This document shows, one piece after another, positions 26,763 to 35,618 of a stretch of 64,000 nt of DNA. A program made the position numbers and the translations under genes. The notes beneath the pieces are model-generated. The model saw only the letters and a list, made by a program, of their open reading frames with translations. It was not told the origin of the DNA and did not search any database. Source of the stretch: Cyanobacteria bacterium FACHB-471 (GTDB lineage Bacteria; Cyanobacteriota; Cyanobacteriia; Elainellales; Elainellaceae); NCBI GenBank assembly GCA_014695345.1, contig JACJOC010000065.1:1-64000 (forward strand), read 5' to 3'. How positions within the stretch are numbered: the first letter of the stretch is position 1; each line of letters begins with the position of its first letter.

Positions 26763-27785
26763 ATGGATTATCGAGCGGCAGGGGTAGACGTTGAGGCGGG
26801 TCGGGCATTTGTGCAGCAGATTCGCAGCCTGGTAAATAGCACCCGTCGCCCGGAGGTTTTGGGTGGGTTAGGTGGCTTTAGTGGGCTGTTTCAGCTTCCG
26901 ACTGGGTATCGAGAACCTGTGTTGGTGTCGGGCACCGATGGGGTGGGGACTAAGCTGAAACTAGCGCAGAATGGCGATCGCCATGACACCGTCGGAATTG
27001 ACCTGGTTGCGATGTGCGTCAACGACGTTCTCACCTGTGGGGCAGAGCCGCTGTTTTTTCTAGATTATCTGGCGACAGGCAAGCTAGAGCCTGACCAACT
27101 GACTCAAGTCGTTGCCGGAATTACTGAAGGATGCCGACAGTCAGGTTGTGCCTTGCTGGGCGGAGAAACGGCTGAAATGCCAGGATTCTACCGGCCAGGA
27201 GAATATGATTTAGCAGGCTTTTGTGTGGGTATTGTGGAGAAGAGCCAGATTTTGGATGGTTCTCAGGTTGAAGTTGGGGATGTGGCGATCGGGCTAGCGA
27301 GTCAGGGCGTTCACAGCAATGGGTTTAGTTTGGTGCGGAAGATTATTGAGACGGCAGGTGTGAATGTGGGCGATCGCCCCTCCCTGCTTGATAAGACTCT
27401 GCTTGAAGAATTGCTGACCCCAACCCGTATCTACGTCAAATCGATTTTGACCGCCCGTCAGTCTGAACTCGCGATTCATGGAATGGCACATATTACGGGG
27501 GGTGGTTTACCCGAAAACTTGCCTCGCTGTTTGGGAGAAAACCAGTCGATCCAAATCAATTCGCAAAGTTGGACAATTCCCCCTATTTTTGAATGGCTAG
27601 CTGCTACAGGTTCCGTTAATCGGGCTGAGATGTTTAACACCTTTAATATGGGGATTGGCTTCGTGCTGCTGGTTCCCCCGGCTCAGGTTGAGCAAACGAT
27701 TCAATGGTTTGAAGCTGAGAATTTACCTGCATGGGCGATCGGTGAGGTGATCGAAGGAAATGGTGAGTTGAGCTTTTCAGCTTGA
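26763..27785 (+). CDS. purM: Phosphoribosylformylglycinamidine cyclo-ligase
   Basis: A 340-residue AIR synthetase that closes the imidazole ring in step five of purine synthesis using ATP. It begins [13 protein letters not shown], the standard N-terminus. [38 protein letters not shown] and [14 protein letters not shown] are diagnostic and complete. ATG start. The upstream gap carries no clear motif and no purine riboswitch is seen. Confidence 0.96.
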   Translation: MDYRAAGVDVEAGRAFVQQIRSLVNSTRRPEVLGGLGGFSGLFQLPTGYREPVLVSGTDGVGTKLKLAQNGDRHDTVGIDLVAMCVNDVLTCGAEPLFFLDYLATGKLEPDQLTQVVAGITEGCRQSGCALLGGETAEMPGFYRPGEYDLAGFCVGIVEKSQILDGSQVEVGDVAIGLASQGVHSNGFSLVRKIIETAGVNVGDRPSLLDKTLLEELLTPTRIYVKSILTARQSELAIHGMAHITGGGLPENLPRCLGENQSIQINSQSWTIPPIFEWLAATGSVNRAEMFNTFNMGIGFVLLVPPAQVEQTIQWFEAENLPAWAIGEVIEGNGELSFSA

Positions 27786-27879
27786 AACAGTTCACCCTAC
27801 GAGAATGGCGGCGCAGCAAAGCCACACCGCCAGTTCAATTATTTCTGTGAGATAAGGCGCAGATTAGAACCGTTTGGCT

Positions 27880-28674
27880 CTATCGATCTCTTCTTACTGT
27901 ATTAGATGCGCGATTCCAGGCATCCTGGACGGCATATTTTGCTTTGTCCCAGGCTAGTCCAGCACCGCCATGCCGCTGCTCATAGTCGTGCCGCAATTCG
28001 GGTTCAACCTGGTCAAACGTTCTACCACTCGTAGAATAGCGACCGTAGCTGTCATAGCCCATCTGGTAAGCAGGCTGATAGGTTTCGTAGGTTGTTCCCT
28101 GGCTGTAGTAAGGGCGGGAGGTGTAGTTGCTCCGCCAGTAATCGTCTTCACCTACGTACCGTGTGTTGCGGTCTGCCCGATCCCAAGCATCGCGGGTTGC
28201 ATGACGAGCATCATCCCAACGCAAACGTGAGTTGCTGTAGTTGGTTTCGTAGTCGCGTCGCAGATCTGGCTCGACCTGATCAAAGGTAGTGTTGCGATCG
28301 CGATAGCGAGTGTATCCTTCATAACCCGTTCGGTAGGCAGGGTGGTAGTCATCGTAGGTGTGACTAGACTTGGCATAAGGGCGGGAAGTGTAGTTCTGAC
28401 GCCAATAGTCATCTTCGACCGTTGGATTGACTGCTTCAGCAGCACTCTTACCCACCAAGCCACCGACCACACTGCCGATCGCAGCTCCAATAACCGATCC
28501 GACTGGTCCACCGACTGCACCGACCGCAGCCCCGACTGCACCTGCACTTGCTGCTCCAATTCCAGTTCCAACCGGATGTGCCCCTGGCTCACCCGTAATC
28601 GGGTCACGGTTTGCATCTGCGTTCGCTGGATCGTGGTTTCTTTTATCCATTGGATCGTGGTTCTTTCTATCCAT
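27880..28674 (-). CDS. Glycine-zipper protein with two about 75-residue repeats
   Basis: A 264-residue protein with three parts: a charged N-terminus with MDRKNHDP and MDKRNHDP repeated (1-16), a glycine-zipper segment about 36-78 (alternating Gly/Ala/Val), and two copies of an aromatic repeat at about 86-165 and 176-255. Each repeat has YWRxNYTSRPY, a YExYxPAY-type stretch, FDQVEPxLRxDYE and AWDRA. The glycine zipper suggests membrane insertion or oligomers. The proteins I know of this style occur with stress genes. It follows the alcohol dehydrogenase operon but behind a terminator. Function unknown. Confidence 0.75.
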   Translation of the reverse strand: MDRKNHDPMDKRNHDPANADANRDPITGEPGAHPVGTGIGAASAGAVGAAVGAVGGPVGSVIGAAIGSVVGGLVGKSAAEAVNPTVEDDYWRQNYTSRPYAKSSHTYDDYHPAYRTGYEGYTRYRDRNTTFDQVEPDLRRDYETNYSNSRLRWDDARHATRDAWDRADRNTRYVGEDDYWRSNYTSRPYYSQGTTYETYQPAYQMGYDSYGRYSTSGRTFDQVEPELRHDYEQRHGGAGLAWDKAKYAVQDAWNRASNTVRRDR

Positions 28675-28983
28675 AATTACCTCGTTGTTATGGTCGGGTT
28701 GTCAAACGGCTGATTTCCCCAAGGTAGTTTTAATAGAGAATACATTCTTCTCCCTGCGGTTATAAGTATGGACTCTACTCCTTTTGGGGGTTAACTATAG
28801 CCAAAGGTAGAGTTATTTGATTTGTCAAATGCTTTTTCTTTGGCTGTTTAAGCTGTTGCAAATTGTTCTGAGAATAGGATCAGCTAAGCAAGGTTTCGCT
28901 TAAAAAAACATCCTCAGGTTTTGCCTGAGGATGAAATTAATGATGTTAGGTCAAAGAGTTTGCTTTCAAATTTCAGAGAAATT
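28675..28983. other. 309-bp gap
   Basis: It contains the leader of the glycine-zipper gene and the terminator at 28909-28933; nothing else is recognisable. Confidence 0.5.
28909..28933 (-). terminator. Intrinsic terminator of the SRPBCC-adh operon
   Basis: A 10-bp stem CATCCTCAGG / CCTGAGGATG with loop TTTTG is followed on the minus strand by a run of seven T, 51 bp after the alcohol dehydrogenase stop. Confidence 0.85.
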
Positions 28984-30156
28984 TTAGAGCGGATCAAGCA
29001 CAACTTTGATGCAGTTATCTTTCTTCTGCTTGAAAATTTCGTAGGCCTTAGGTGCGTCTTCTAGCTTCATCCGGTGAGTGATGATGTATGAGGGGTCAAT
29101 GTCACCGTTTTGGATATGTTCCAGTAAAGGACTGAGATAACGGTGAACGTGGGTTTGCCCCATTTTGAAATTCAACCCTTTGTTGAAAGCGGCTCCAAAG
29201 GGAATCTTGTCGAGCAGTCCGCCATAAACTCCAGGTATCGAGACGGTGCCACCTTTGCGACAGGCAACGATGACCTGGCGTAGGGCTGTAGGGCGATCGG
29301 TTTCCAAACGCACCGCTTGTTTCACTCGGTCATAGATGGCGACAGCATCGGTGCCGTGTGCTTCCATGCCGACTGCGTCAATGCAGGCATCGGGGCCGCG
29401 TCCACCCGTCATTTCTTTCACCGCTTCGCCTGCGTCTACTTCTTCGTAGTTGATAACCTCAGCTTTGCCAAACTCTTTTGCCAATTGCAAGCGTTCTGGA
29501 ACCCGATCGATGCCAATGACTCGATCCGCTCCCAACATGTAGGCACTCTTAATCGCAAATATTCCAACTGGACCACAGCCCCAAACGGCTACGGTGTCGC
29601 CAGGTTGAATGTTGCAGTTCTCAGCAGCCATGTAGCCCGTGGGGAAGATGTCTGTGAGAAACAGGACTTGCTCATCAGTTAAGCCGTCTGGGATTTTGAA
29701 CAAACCGACATCTGCAAAGGGAACGCGGGCATACTGTGCCTGCCCTCCAGCATATCCACCAAAGATGTGAGAGTAGCCAAATAACCCAGCGGCTGAATGT
29801 CCGTAGAGTTTCTCGGCGATCGCCGCATTCGGATTCGAGTTATCGCACAGCGACCACAGATCTCGCTGACAGAAGAAGCAATTGCCGCAAGAGATGGTGA
29901 ACGGAACAACGACGCGATCGCCGATCTTGACCCGTTTAACGTCACTACCAACTTCAACCACCTCGCCCATAAATTCATGACCGAGAATGTCACCTGACTG
30001 CATCGATGGAATAAATCCATCGTAGAGGTGCAAATCTGAGCCACAAATTGCAGTTAGCGTAATTTTGATAATGGCATCATGCGGATTGATAATTTTGGGG
30101 TCGGGTACGTTATCTACTCGAACATCTGTTGCGCCATGCCAGCAAACAGCTTTCAT
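28984..30156 (-). CDS. Zinc-dependent alcohol dehydrogenase (formaldehyde-dehydrogenase-like)
   Basis: A 390-residue medium-chain dehydrogenase. Catalytic zinc ligands are in ICGSDLH and GHEFMGEV; structural zinc cysteines are in [15 protein letters not shown]. The Rossmann motif [14 protein letters not shown] is near 178-191. The long form with the extra loop around 245-285 is closest to glutathione-independent formaldehyde dehydrogenase relatives. A strong ribosome site AAGGAG precedes ATG 30156. It lies 10 bp after a small secreted-protein gene and is the last gene of the operon. The true alcohol or aldehyde is unknown. Confidence 0.88.
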   Translation of the reverse strand: MKAVCWHGATDVRVDNVPDPKIINPHDAIIKITLTAICGSDLHLYDGFIPSMQSGDILGHEFMGEVVEVGSDVKRVKIGDRVVVPFTISCGNCFFCQRDLWSLCDNSNPNAAIAEKLYGHSAAGLFGYSHIFGGYAGGQAQYARVPFADVGLFKIPDGLTDEQVLFLTDIFPTGYMAAENCNIQPGDTVAVWGCGPVGIFAIKSAYMLGADRVIGIDRVPERLQLAKEFGKAEVINYEEVDAGEAVKEMTGGRGPDACIDAVGMEAHGTDAVAIYDRVKQAVRLETDRPTALRQVIVACRKGGTVSIPGVYGGLLDKIPFGAAFNKGLNFKMGQTHVHRYLSPLLEHIQNGDIDPSYIITHRMKLEDAPKAYEIFKQKKDNCIKVVLDPL

Positions 30157-30166
30157 TCAATTCTCC

Positions 30167-30574
30167 TTATCTTCCTACGGCTCTTTCTGCGCCTTCGACT
30201 GTGTCTTCAACCTTGTCTTTTACGTCGTTGATAAACTCTTTTGTGCCTGGATAAATTGGCTGATCAAGGTTGAGTTTTTCACGGACATTATCGGCAACAC
30301 CCTTCAACCCTTCTTGCGTTTCCACCTGGGGGCTATTTTCGATGGCAGCACCCGGACTATTGTTTCTGCCACTATAGTCAGCCTGTCTTCTGGTACCCGG
30401 TTCACTAATTTCGTTGTTGTAATTGCCCCGGTCGTAGGTGGTCGCCTGTGGTTTTTCGACGGGGTTGGCGATCGCTTCACTTCCACCAAATGCACCAAAG
30501 CTAGCCGTCAGAAATAGAATTCCGGTTAGAAAAACAAAGACAACTTGTTTCAATCCGTTCAACACCTGTTTCAT
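30167..30574 (-). CDS. Exported small hypothetical protein (135 aa)
   Basis: From ATG 30574 (with AAGGA upstream) it reads MKQVLNGLKQVVFVFLTG, a signal peptide to about residue 35 (SEAIA-NP). The mature part is hydrophilic with YDRGNYNN, PGTRRQADYSGRN and a helical C-terminus NVREKLNLDQPIYPGTKEF, followed by KDKVEDTVEGAERAVGR. The last part resembles amphipathic stress proteins with VEG/DKVED repeats. A longer TTG start at 30598 is possible. It lies between the SRPBCC and dehydrogenase genes in one operon. Confidence 0.7.
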   Translation of the reverse strand: MKQVLNGLKQVVFVFLTGILFLTASFGAFGGSEAIANPVEKPQATTYDRGNYNNEISEPGTRRQADYSGRNNSPGAAIENSPQVETQEGLKGVADNVREKLNLDQPIYPGTKEFINDVKDKVEDTVEGAERAVGR

Positions 30575-30632
30575 GTTCTCGTTCCTTCTTGTTTTCAAAT
30601 TTCAAACTTCGATAAACCTTTTCCAGGGTCTC

Positions 30633-31343
30633 TTAACTGCGGCCGCTGGGTTGCCCTTCAGTCGTTGCAATCTCGCCTGCTTCCATGAGTTGCTTGAAGC
30701 GGCTCAGTTCTGCCCCGATTTGTTGTTCTGGTTCTTCGCCAAATAGCTTCGCTAAGGCTCCGGTCAAGGCTCCACCCGGTGGGTTGTATTCCAGCACGAC
30801 TTTGACTTCAGTGCCACGTCCTTGGGGAGCAGGTTGAAAGCGAACAAAGCCAGAGTTGTCTACATCAGCGCCTTCTACTGAAGCCCAAGCAATTAGGCGA
30901 TCGGGCTGGTCGCTGACGATTTCTGCATCCCATTCCACTGATGCTCCCAGAGGCGCGGTTGCGATCCAGTGAGAGCGTTTGTCGTCGTGCACTTTGACGG
31001 ACTTGAGATGCTGCATGAAGGTCGGCAGATTCTCAAGGTCGTGCCAAAAGTTGTACAGGTCAGAGGCTGAGCGATTGATGGTGACGGTCTTTTCAACGCG
31101 AATGCTCTTGTTGATGCCTGTAGCATCTGCGATGGTTGCAGGTAGGCTCTTTTCACTCTTTGCCCCGTGCAATGCTAAGCTGCCACCTGCGACCGCCATC
31201 AGTGCGCCCCGCAAAGAACGCTGTTGCAGACCCATTAACACCATTGCGCTGCCACCAATAATCGAAGCCCAGCGCTCGCTCTCACCTTTGCTGTCCGATG
31301 CTGATTGGCTTTGTAGATTCGACTGATTTGTTACTTCTTCCAT
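30633..31343 (-). CDS. SRPBCC (START-like) family protein
   Basis: A 236-residue protein. Residues about 25-65 are a glycine-rich hydrophobic segment (GGSAMVLMGLQQRSL, AVAGGSLALHG), a likely membrane region; about 78-220 form a SRPBCC hydrophobic-pocket domain with VEKTVTINRSASDLYNFWHD, LENLPTFMQHLKSV and GRGTEVKVVLEYNPPGG. These proteins are recurrent in bacterial stress clusters with zinc dehydrogenases. The ligand is unknown. First gene of a three-gene operon; diverges from an SDR gene across 508 bp. Confidence 0.82.
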   Translation of the reverse strand: MEEVTNQSNLQSQSASDSKGESERWASIIGGSAMVLMGLQQRSLRGALMAVAGGSLALHGAKSEKSLPATIADATGINKSIRVEKTVTINRSASDLYNFWHDLENLPTFMQHLKSVKVHDDKRSHWIATAPLGASVEWDAEIVSDQPDRLIAWASVEGADVDNSGFVRFQPAPQGRGTEVKVVLEYNPPGGALTGALAKLFGEEPEQQIGAELSRFKQLMEAGEIATTEGQPSGRS

Positions 31344-31851
31344 AATGTTTGTTTAGGTTTTTCGCTTTGGATTCCTTGATGATTAAAGTGATTAGAAATG
31401 CCCCAAATTGATCAAAATCACTCTCTCTAAAGTATTTTCATTTCAATAGACCAACCCAAATACTCAGAGATTAAACTTGAGCCTCAATTCCTGGCGAAAT
31501 GAATGATTGAAATAGCATAGCTATCTGTGACAGCTATTTTGCAATAGCTATTTGCGGCTATTTATGGCTGTTAACCTACCGTCAGATGCTTTTTAGAGTG
31601 CTTTTTAGGCAATTCCTAACTCATTGCTGGTGACTTCAGCTTAGGAATGTGAGCGAAAGAAATTCTTCAATCTAAAGGGATAGATCAGGGGACAAACTTT
31701 TTCTCTCAATTGCTTTTCAGCCCATTTGAAGATTTTGAATTTCCCTGGTTTTTCGTAGGACTTCCTCAGCCAAAAGAAGGATGTTGTTAGCGGTCTAATT
31801 TTGCCTACTGAGAAAAGAGATTCAATTAACTTTTTTGAAGGGAAATAAGAG
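31344..31851. promoter_or_regulatory. 508-bp divergent control region between two stress-type operons
   Basis: No gene. A cluster of GCTATTT-type repeats lies at about 31512-31570 (AGCTATC, AGCTATTTTGC, AGCTATTTGC, GGCTATTT), roughly evenly spaced. Both operons may be controlled from here; the binding protein is unknown. Confidence 0.35.
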
Positions 31852-32886
31852 ATGCAATTAAAGCCAATTCATCAGCAGGTGGTTGCCGTTGTGGGGGCTT
31901 CAAGCGGCATCGGTCGTGAGACAGCGCTACGGTTTGCCCAACGGGGGGCAAAAGTCACGGTTGCGGCCCGCAGTGAGGTCGGGCTACAAACCCTAGTTGA
32001 TCAAATCAAGAGTGCAGGCGGAGATGCACTGGCGATCGTTGCGGATGTAGCCGAATTTGAGCAGGTGAAGGCGATCGCCGACAAAACTGTTGAAACCTAC
32101 GGACGGCTCGATACCTGGGTTCATGCAGCGGCGACGGGCGTTTTAGCACCGTTTGAAAAGATTACGCCAAAAGAATTTCAACGCGTCGTCGATGTCACGC
32201 TGATGGGGCAGGTACATGGTGCTATGGCAGCACTGCCCCACCTCAAGCGCGAAGGCAGAGGGGCACTGATTCACATTTCCTCGGTAGAGGCACGGCGTGG
32301 TATACCACTACAAAGCCCCTATTCTGCTTCAAAGCATGGAGTAGAGGGGTTTCTGGAAGCGCTGCGGGTAGAGCTACAGCACGACAACATTCCCATTAGT
32401 GTGACTAATATCTTGCCAGCAGTAATTAATACGCCCTACTACAACAAGGCGATGACCAAGTTGGGCGTGAAGCCAACTGGAATTCCGCCTTACTATGAAC
32501 CGAGTTTGGTCGCGGATGCGATTTTGCACACCGCGGAGCATCCAACTCGCGACTTTATCGTGGGGGATGTAGGCAAGATTGTGGACGTGCTGCAACGGTT
32601 GTCGCCACAGTTGGTGGATATGCTGCTGTCGGCGATCGCTTTCCCACTCCAGCGAACCGATGAACCAAAGTCTGAAAATGATCCCAACAACCTGTTTGCT
32701 CCGGCTGATCCAGCAGCAGGTTATGACCGCGTAGAGGGCGATTTTGGTAATCTCACGATTCCTAGTGTCAGCGATTGGTTTGACCGCAATCCGACCGTGA
32801 AGTGGGGGGCGATCGCCAGCGCTGCAGCCTTAGCCCTACTAGCAACTCAGGCATTTACGGGCGGACCATCCGCAGGAGAGCTGTAA
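31852..32886 (+). CDS. Short-chain dehydrogenase/reductase with C-terminal membrane tail
   Basis: A 344-residue classical SDR. The cofactor motif VGASSGIGRE is at 15-24, the catalytic Ser in HISSVEA and the YSASK motif follow at about 143 and 157-161. Residues beyond about 250 are an extra tail with a Pro-rich part and a hydrophobic end (GAIASAAALALLATQAF), which could anchor it to membrane. This type is common in stress clusters with SRPBCC and zinc dehydrogenase genes. The substrate is unknown. The next gene starts one base after its stop. Confidence 0.88.
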   Translation: MQLKPIHQQVVAVVGASSGIGRETALRFAQRGAKVTVAARSEVGLQTLVDQIKSAGGDALAIVADVAEFEQVKAIADKTVETYGRLDTWVHAAATGVLAPFEKITPKEFQRVVDVTLMGQVHGAMAALPHLKREGRGALIHISSVEARRGIPLQSPYSASKHGVEGFLEALRVELQHDNIPISVTNILPAVINTPYYNKAMTKLGVKPTGIPPYYEPSLVADAILHTAEHPTRDFIVGDVGKIVDVLQRLSPQLVDMLLSAIAFPLQRTDEPKSENDPNNLFAPADPAAGYDRVEGDFGNLTIPSVSDWFDRNPTVKWGAIASAAALALLATQAFTGGPSAGEL

Positions 32887-32887
32887 A

Positions 32888-33532
32888 GTGACTTATCCTC
32901 AAGCACCTTGGACGCTTCAGGGCTATTCTATCCAAAGCCTTCAACCTATCGATGTTGAGCAAGTTCGTCCGCTAATTCCGTCTGAGCTAGAAATTGTTTC
33001 AGTCTTTCCGGGTAAAACTTTGGGCGGTGTTTACGTTGCCTCCTATGGCACAGGCTCAACATTGCTCTACAACGAGCTAATTGTGGTGGGTGCGTTGACT
33101 CGCTATGAGAACCAGGTTGGCAGTTGGGTGTCGCACATTTATGTAGACAATCCTGATTCTGTTGCCGGGGGGCGAGAAATTTGGGGGCTACCCAAGCAAC
33201 TGGCTCAATTCACCTGGGAGCAGGGCTCCCAAAAACGGGTGTCGGTCTATCAGGAAAATCAGTTGCTCTGTCGGTTTGAATACAGTTGGCAGATCCCAGC
33301 ATGGCGACAGCCTCTCAAGGCGACAAGCTTTAGTACGCTGGATGCCGATTTACTCTCATTTGAAGCAGAGGCATCAGCCAACTTTAGTTTGGTGGGCGCT
33401 GACTTACAGGTGCCAAGTGGCAGCCCTTTTCACCATCTCTGCCTTGATCAACCTCGGTTGGTTTTCTATGCTGACCAGTTGCGTCTGTCGGTTAGCAGTC
33501 CTCAGCGGCTGATAACTCGTGTGAAATTCTAG
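32888..33532 (+). CDS. Acetoacetate decarboxylase-like protein
   Basis: A 214-residue protein with the ADC fold pattern: PWTLQGYSIQSLQPID at the start, GGVYVASYGTGSTLLYNELI and SHIYVDNPDSVAGGREIWGLPKQLA in the middle (two pieces of the family hallmark, split here by position about 52 and 82). The Schiff-base lysine of true decarboxylases should lie in the GREIWGLPK segment, and a Lys is present there. The start is GTG 32888, one base after the SDR stop, so the pair is cotranscribed. The activity is untested; many homologues are not decarboxylases. Confidence 0.75.
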   Translation: MTYPQAPWTLQGYSIQSLQPIDVEQVRPLIPSELEIVSVFPGKTLGGVYVASYGTGSTLLYNELIVVGALTRYENQVGSWVSHIYVDNPDSVAGGREIWGLPKQLAQFTWEQGSQKRVSVYQENQLLCRFEYSWQIPAWRQPLKATSFSTLDADLLSFEAEASANFSLVGADLQVPSGSPFHHLCLDQPRLVFYADQLRLSVSSPQRLITRVKF

Positions 33533-33599
33533 GCATCTATTCTGTAATGTCTGTTTTCAGGTTGGATAGAGTACGGCGGAACTAAAATTTGGTGAACAT

Positions 33600-33640
33600 G
33601 CAAAGAAGTATCGCCCGCAATGCGGGCGATACTTCTTTGC
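33600..33640. terminator. 19-bp perfect hairpin, probable bidirectional terminator
   Basis: GCAAAGAAGTATCGCCCGC, loop AAT, exact inverse. It lies between convergent genes (ends 33532 and 33696). A second stem, GCGCTGTTTCAAC (33639-33651) with its inverse at 33665-33677, overlaps it by 2 bp. Confidence 0.75.
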
Positions 33641-33695
33641 GCTGTTTCAACTACATGTTGTGTGGTTGAAACAGCGCTATTGAATTTTCCTAAGT

Positions 33696-34361
33696 TTAGG
33701 AACTGGACTTTTCAGCGACGACTTCTTCGCTGGCTTCTTCCGAAGTTTGCGTTGGTGCTTCGGAAGAAGATTCAGATGTAGAAGCAGGTTCAGGGGTTTC
33801 TTCAGCCGCTACTTCAGTCGGTGCTGATGCCGCTTCGGTGACTGGTTCTGTTTCTACGGTAACTGCTTCAGCCGATTCAGTTGCCGCCTCGGCCACTGGC
33901 TCAGTTGGTTCTGGGGTTTCAGGAGCTACTTCAGCCACAGAAGTGGCTTCCGTCGATTCTTCAGCCGCTACTTCCGTTGTTTCCGCTGATACCTCCAAGG
34001 TTTCTTCTGGAGTTTCTTCTGGAACTTCTTCGACGGGTGGCTTGGGTTGGGTGGGTCTAGGCCCACGCATCAAAGCAAGATTTGCGGGTGCAGGACGTTC
34101 GTCTCTGCTGCGATCGCCTTTCCCTTTTCCTTTCCCCTTGGAGCGATCTTTGTCTCTGTCTCTACTCCGACCTTCTTTGCCTTCGGATGAATGCAAGGCA
34201 TTCCGTTCTTCGGGCGATCGCTTCACTGGAGCGGGAGCGCGTTTTGCCGGAGCCCGCTCGGGCGGAGACTCGGCTACAGCTTCAATCGCCACTTCACTTG
34301 ATTCAACAGTCTGAGACTCGACTGCCTGACGCTCAGACTTCTTAATAGGACGTTCTACCAT
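33696..34361 (-). CDS. Acidic low-complexity protein with basic centre
   Basis: A 221-residue protein, almost without hydrophobic core. Residues 1-60 are mixed, about 62-88 are a basic Arg/Lys/Asp/Gly tract (RSRDRDKDRSKGKGKGKG), then the segment PANLALMRGPRPTQPKPP, and from 110 to the end a Glu/Thr/Ala/Pro-rich acidic tail. Intrinsically disordered in appearance. The PANLALMRGPRP piece looks like the conserved part and I recall it in cyanobacterial proteins of unknown role. The basic tract would suit nucleic-acid binding, by inference only. An antisense frame of 158 residues is a shadow of this composition. Confidence 0.65.
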   Translation of the reverse strand: MVERPIKKSERQAVESQTVESSEVAIEAVAESPPERAPAKRAPAPVKRSPEERNALHSSEGKEGRSRDRDKDRSKGKGKGKGDRSRDERPAPANLALMRGPRPTQPKPPVEEVPEETPEETLEVSAETTEVAAEESTEATSVAEVAPETPEPTEPVAEAATESAEAVTVETEPVTEAASAPTEVAAEETPEPASTSESSSEAPTQTSEEASEEVVAEKSSS

Positions 34362-34532
34362 GATTCAGCATTTTTGTTTACCTGTTATCCTATCTCGAAC
34401 CCGGGGGGCATTGCTGGTTCAAGGAGGAATTTGGATAAGGATTTTAGGCGATAGAGAAACAATCCCTGCCACCCAAAATCCTGTTTTGTTTTGGTCTCAG
34501 GCTATTTGCCGAATACTATACGCCCAAGGAAA

Positions 34533-35618
34533 CTAATTTTGGCTGTTGCCCGACCTCGTCATTGAAAGAACACGCCCGTTGTTGACAAAGCGCTCAGATA
34601 GCACCTGACGATAAACTGCTTCGTAGCCATCAGTCATGCGTTGCACACTAAAGCGAGTTAAAACATGTTCTCGGCAGGCGTGGCGGTCAATTTCGGGGAG
34701 ACGGGCGATCGCCTTCACACATTCCTCAGTGTTATGGCACAAAAAGCCCGTTTTACCGTGAACGATCACTTCAGACGTAGACCCTAGCTCCATTGCGATC
34801 ACAGGAGTGCCAGCCGCCATCGACTCGATCATCACTAGCCCAAACGGTTCGCGCCAGGTAATCGGAAACAGCATTCCAACTGCATTACCCAGAAGTGCGT
34901 TTTTCTGGAAATGGTTTGCCTCACCCAAATACTGGATTTGCTCACCGTCGACCAACGGCTTGATTTCCTGCTCAAAGTAGTCCACATCCACCACATCGAC
35001 CTTGCCCGCCATCTTCAGCTTCCAGCCTGTTTGCTTGGCAATAGCGATCGCCAAGTGCGCTCCCTTCTCAGGCGATATACGCCCTAGGAATGCCAAATAA
35101 GGTTCCTCATCTGGCTGAGGATAAAACCGATGGCTGTCGGGATCAATGCCGTTGTAAACCGTTGCGACGCAGTTTAGGTCTAACCGTGGCTCCCGTTGAG
35201 CCTCAGAGATGCTGACGTAGGGTTGGTTTTTGGCGTAGCCAAACATCTTTTCATTGTCAGGCGTAAAGATGCCATGAAGTGTGTGAATCGTTGGAGTTTT
35301 GACCAGATTTGCAAAGGGCAGTGCAGAGCAGCCCATGTGAGAGTGAATAATGTCAAATTCCTGCGCCCGTTCGTATACCTGACTCAGTTGCAGCATTTCA
35401 TAGATGCCGTACTCCTTCACGTTAGGAGCCAGACGCAATGCTTGAGGGCAAACAGATTCAAGCTTAGCCAGACTAATGGAATCTCCCGATGCAAATAGCG
35501 TCACCTCATGTCCCCGCCGAACCAGTTCATCGGTCAGCAGTCCAACAACTAGTTCAACGCCGCCATAAGCCGGGGGGGGAACTCTCTCCCATAACGGGGC
35601 AATTTGAGCAATCCGCAT
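34533..35618 (-). CDS. GT4-family glycosyltransferase
   Basis: A GT-B glycosyltransferase of 361 residues starting MRIAQIAPLWERVPP at ATG 35618, preceded by a near-perfect AAGGAGG; an upstream ATG would add 19 residues without such a site. The N-terminal half has PPAYGGVELV and RGHEVTLFASGDS; the C-terminal half has FLGRISPEKGAHLAI and the EPFGLVMIESMAAGTPVIA nucleotide-sugar motif. The sugar and acceptor are unknown. It diverges from the Hsp20 gene. Confidence 0.88.
   Translation of the reverse strand: MRIAQIAPLWERVPPPAYGGVELVVGLLTDELVRRGHEVTLFASGDSISLAKLESVCPQALRLAPNVKEYGIYEMLQLSQVYERAQEFDIIHSHMGCSALPFANLVKTPTIHTLHGIFTPDNEKMFGYAKNQPYVSISEAQREPRLDLNCVATVYNGIDPDSHRFYPQPDEEPYLAFLGRISPEKGAHLAIAIAKQTGWKLKMAGKVDVVDVDYFEQEIKPLVDGEQIQYLGEANHFQKNALLGNAVGMLFPITWREPFGLVMIESMAAGTPVIAMELGSTSEVIVHGKTGFLCHNTEECVKAIARLPEIDRHACREHVLTRFSVQRMTDGYEAVYRQVLSERFVNNGRVLSMTRSGNSQN

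Noticed and set aside
28152-28616. 154-residue minus-strand frame
   Set aside because: Shadow of the glycine-zipper repeat gene in another frame.
33838-34314. 158-residue plus-strand frame rich in Ser/Thr/Val
   Set aside because: Exact antisense of the acidic low-complexity gene; composition mirrors the Glu/Ala codons.
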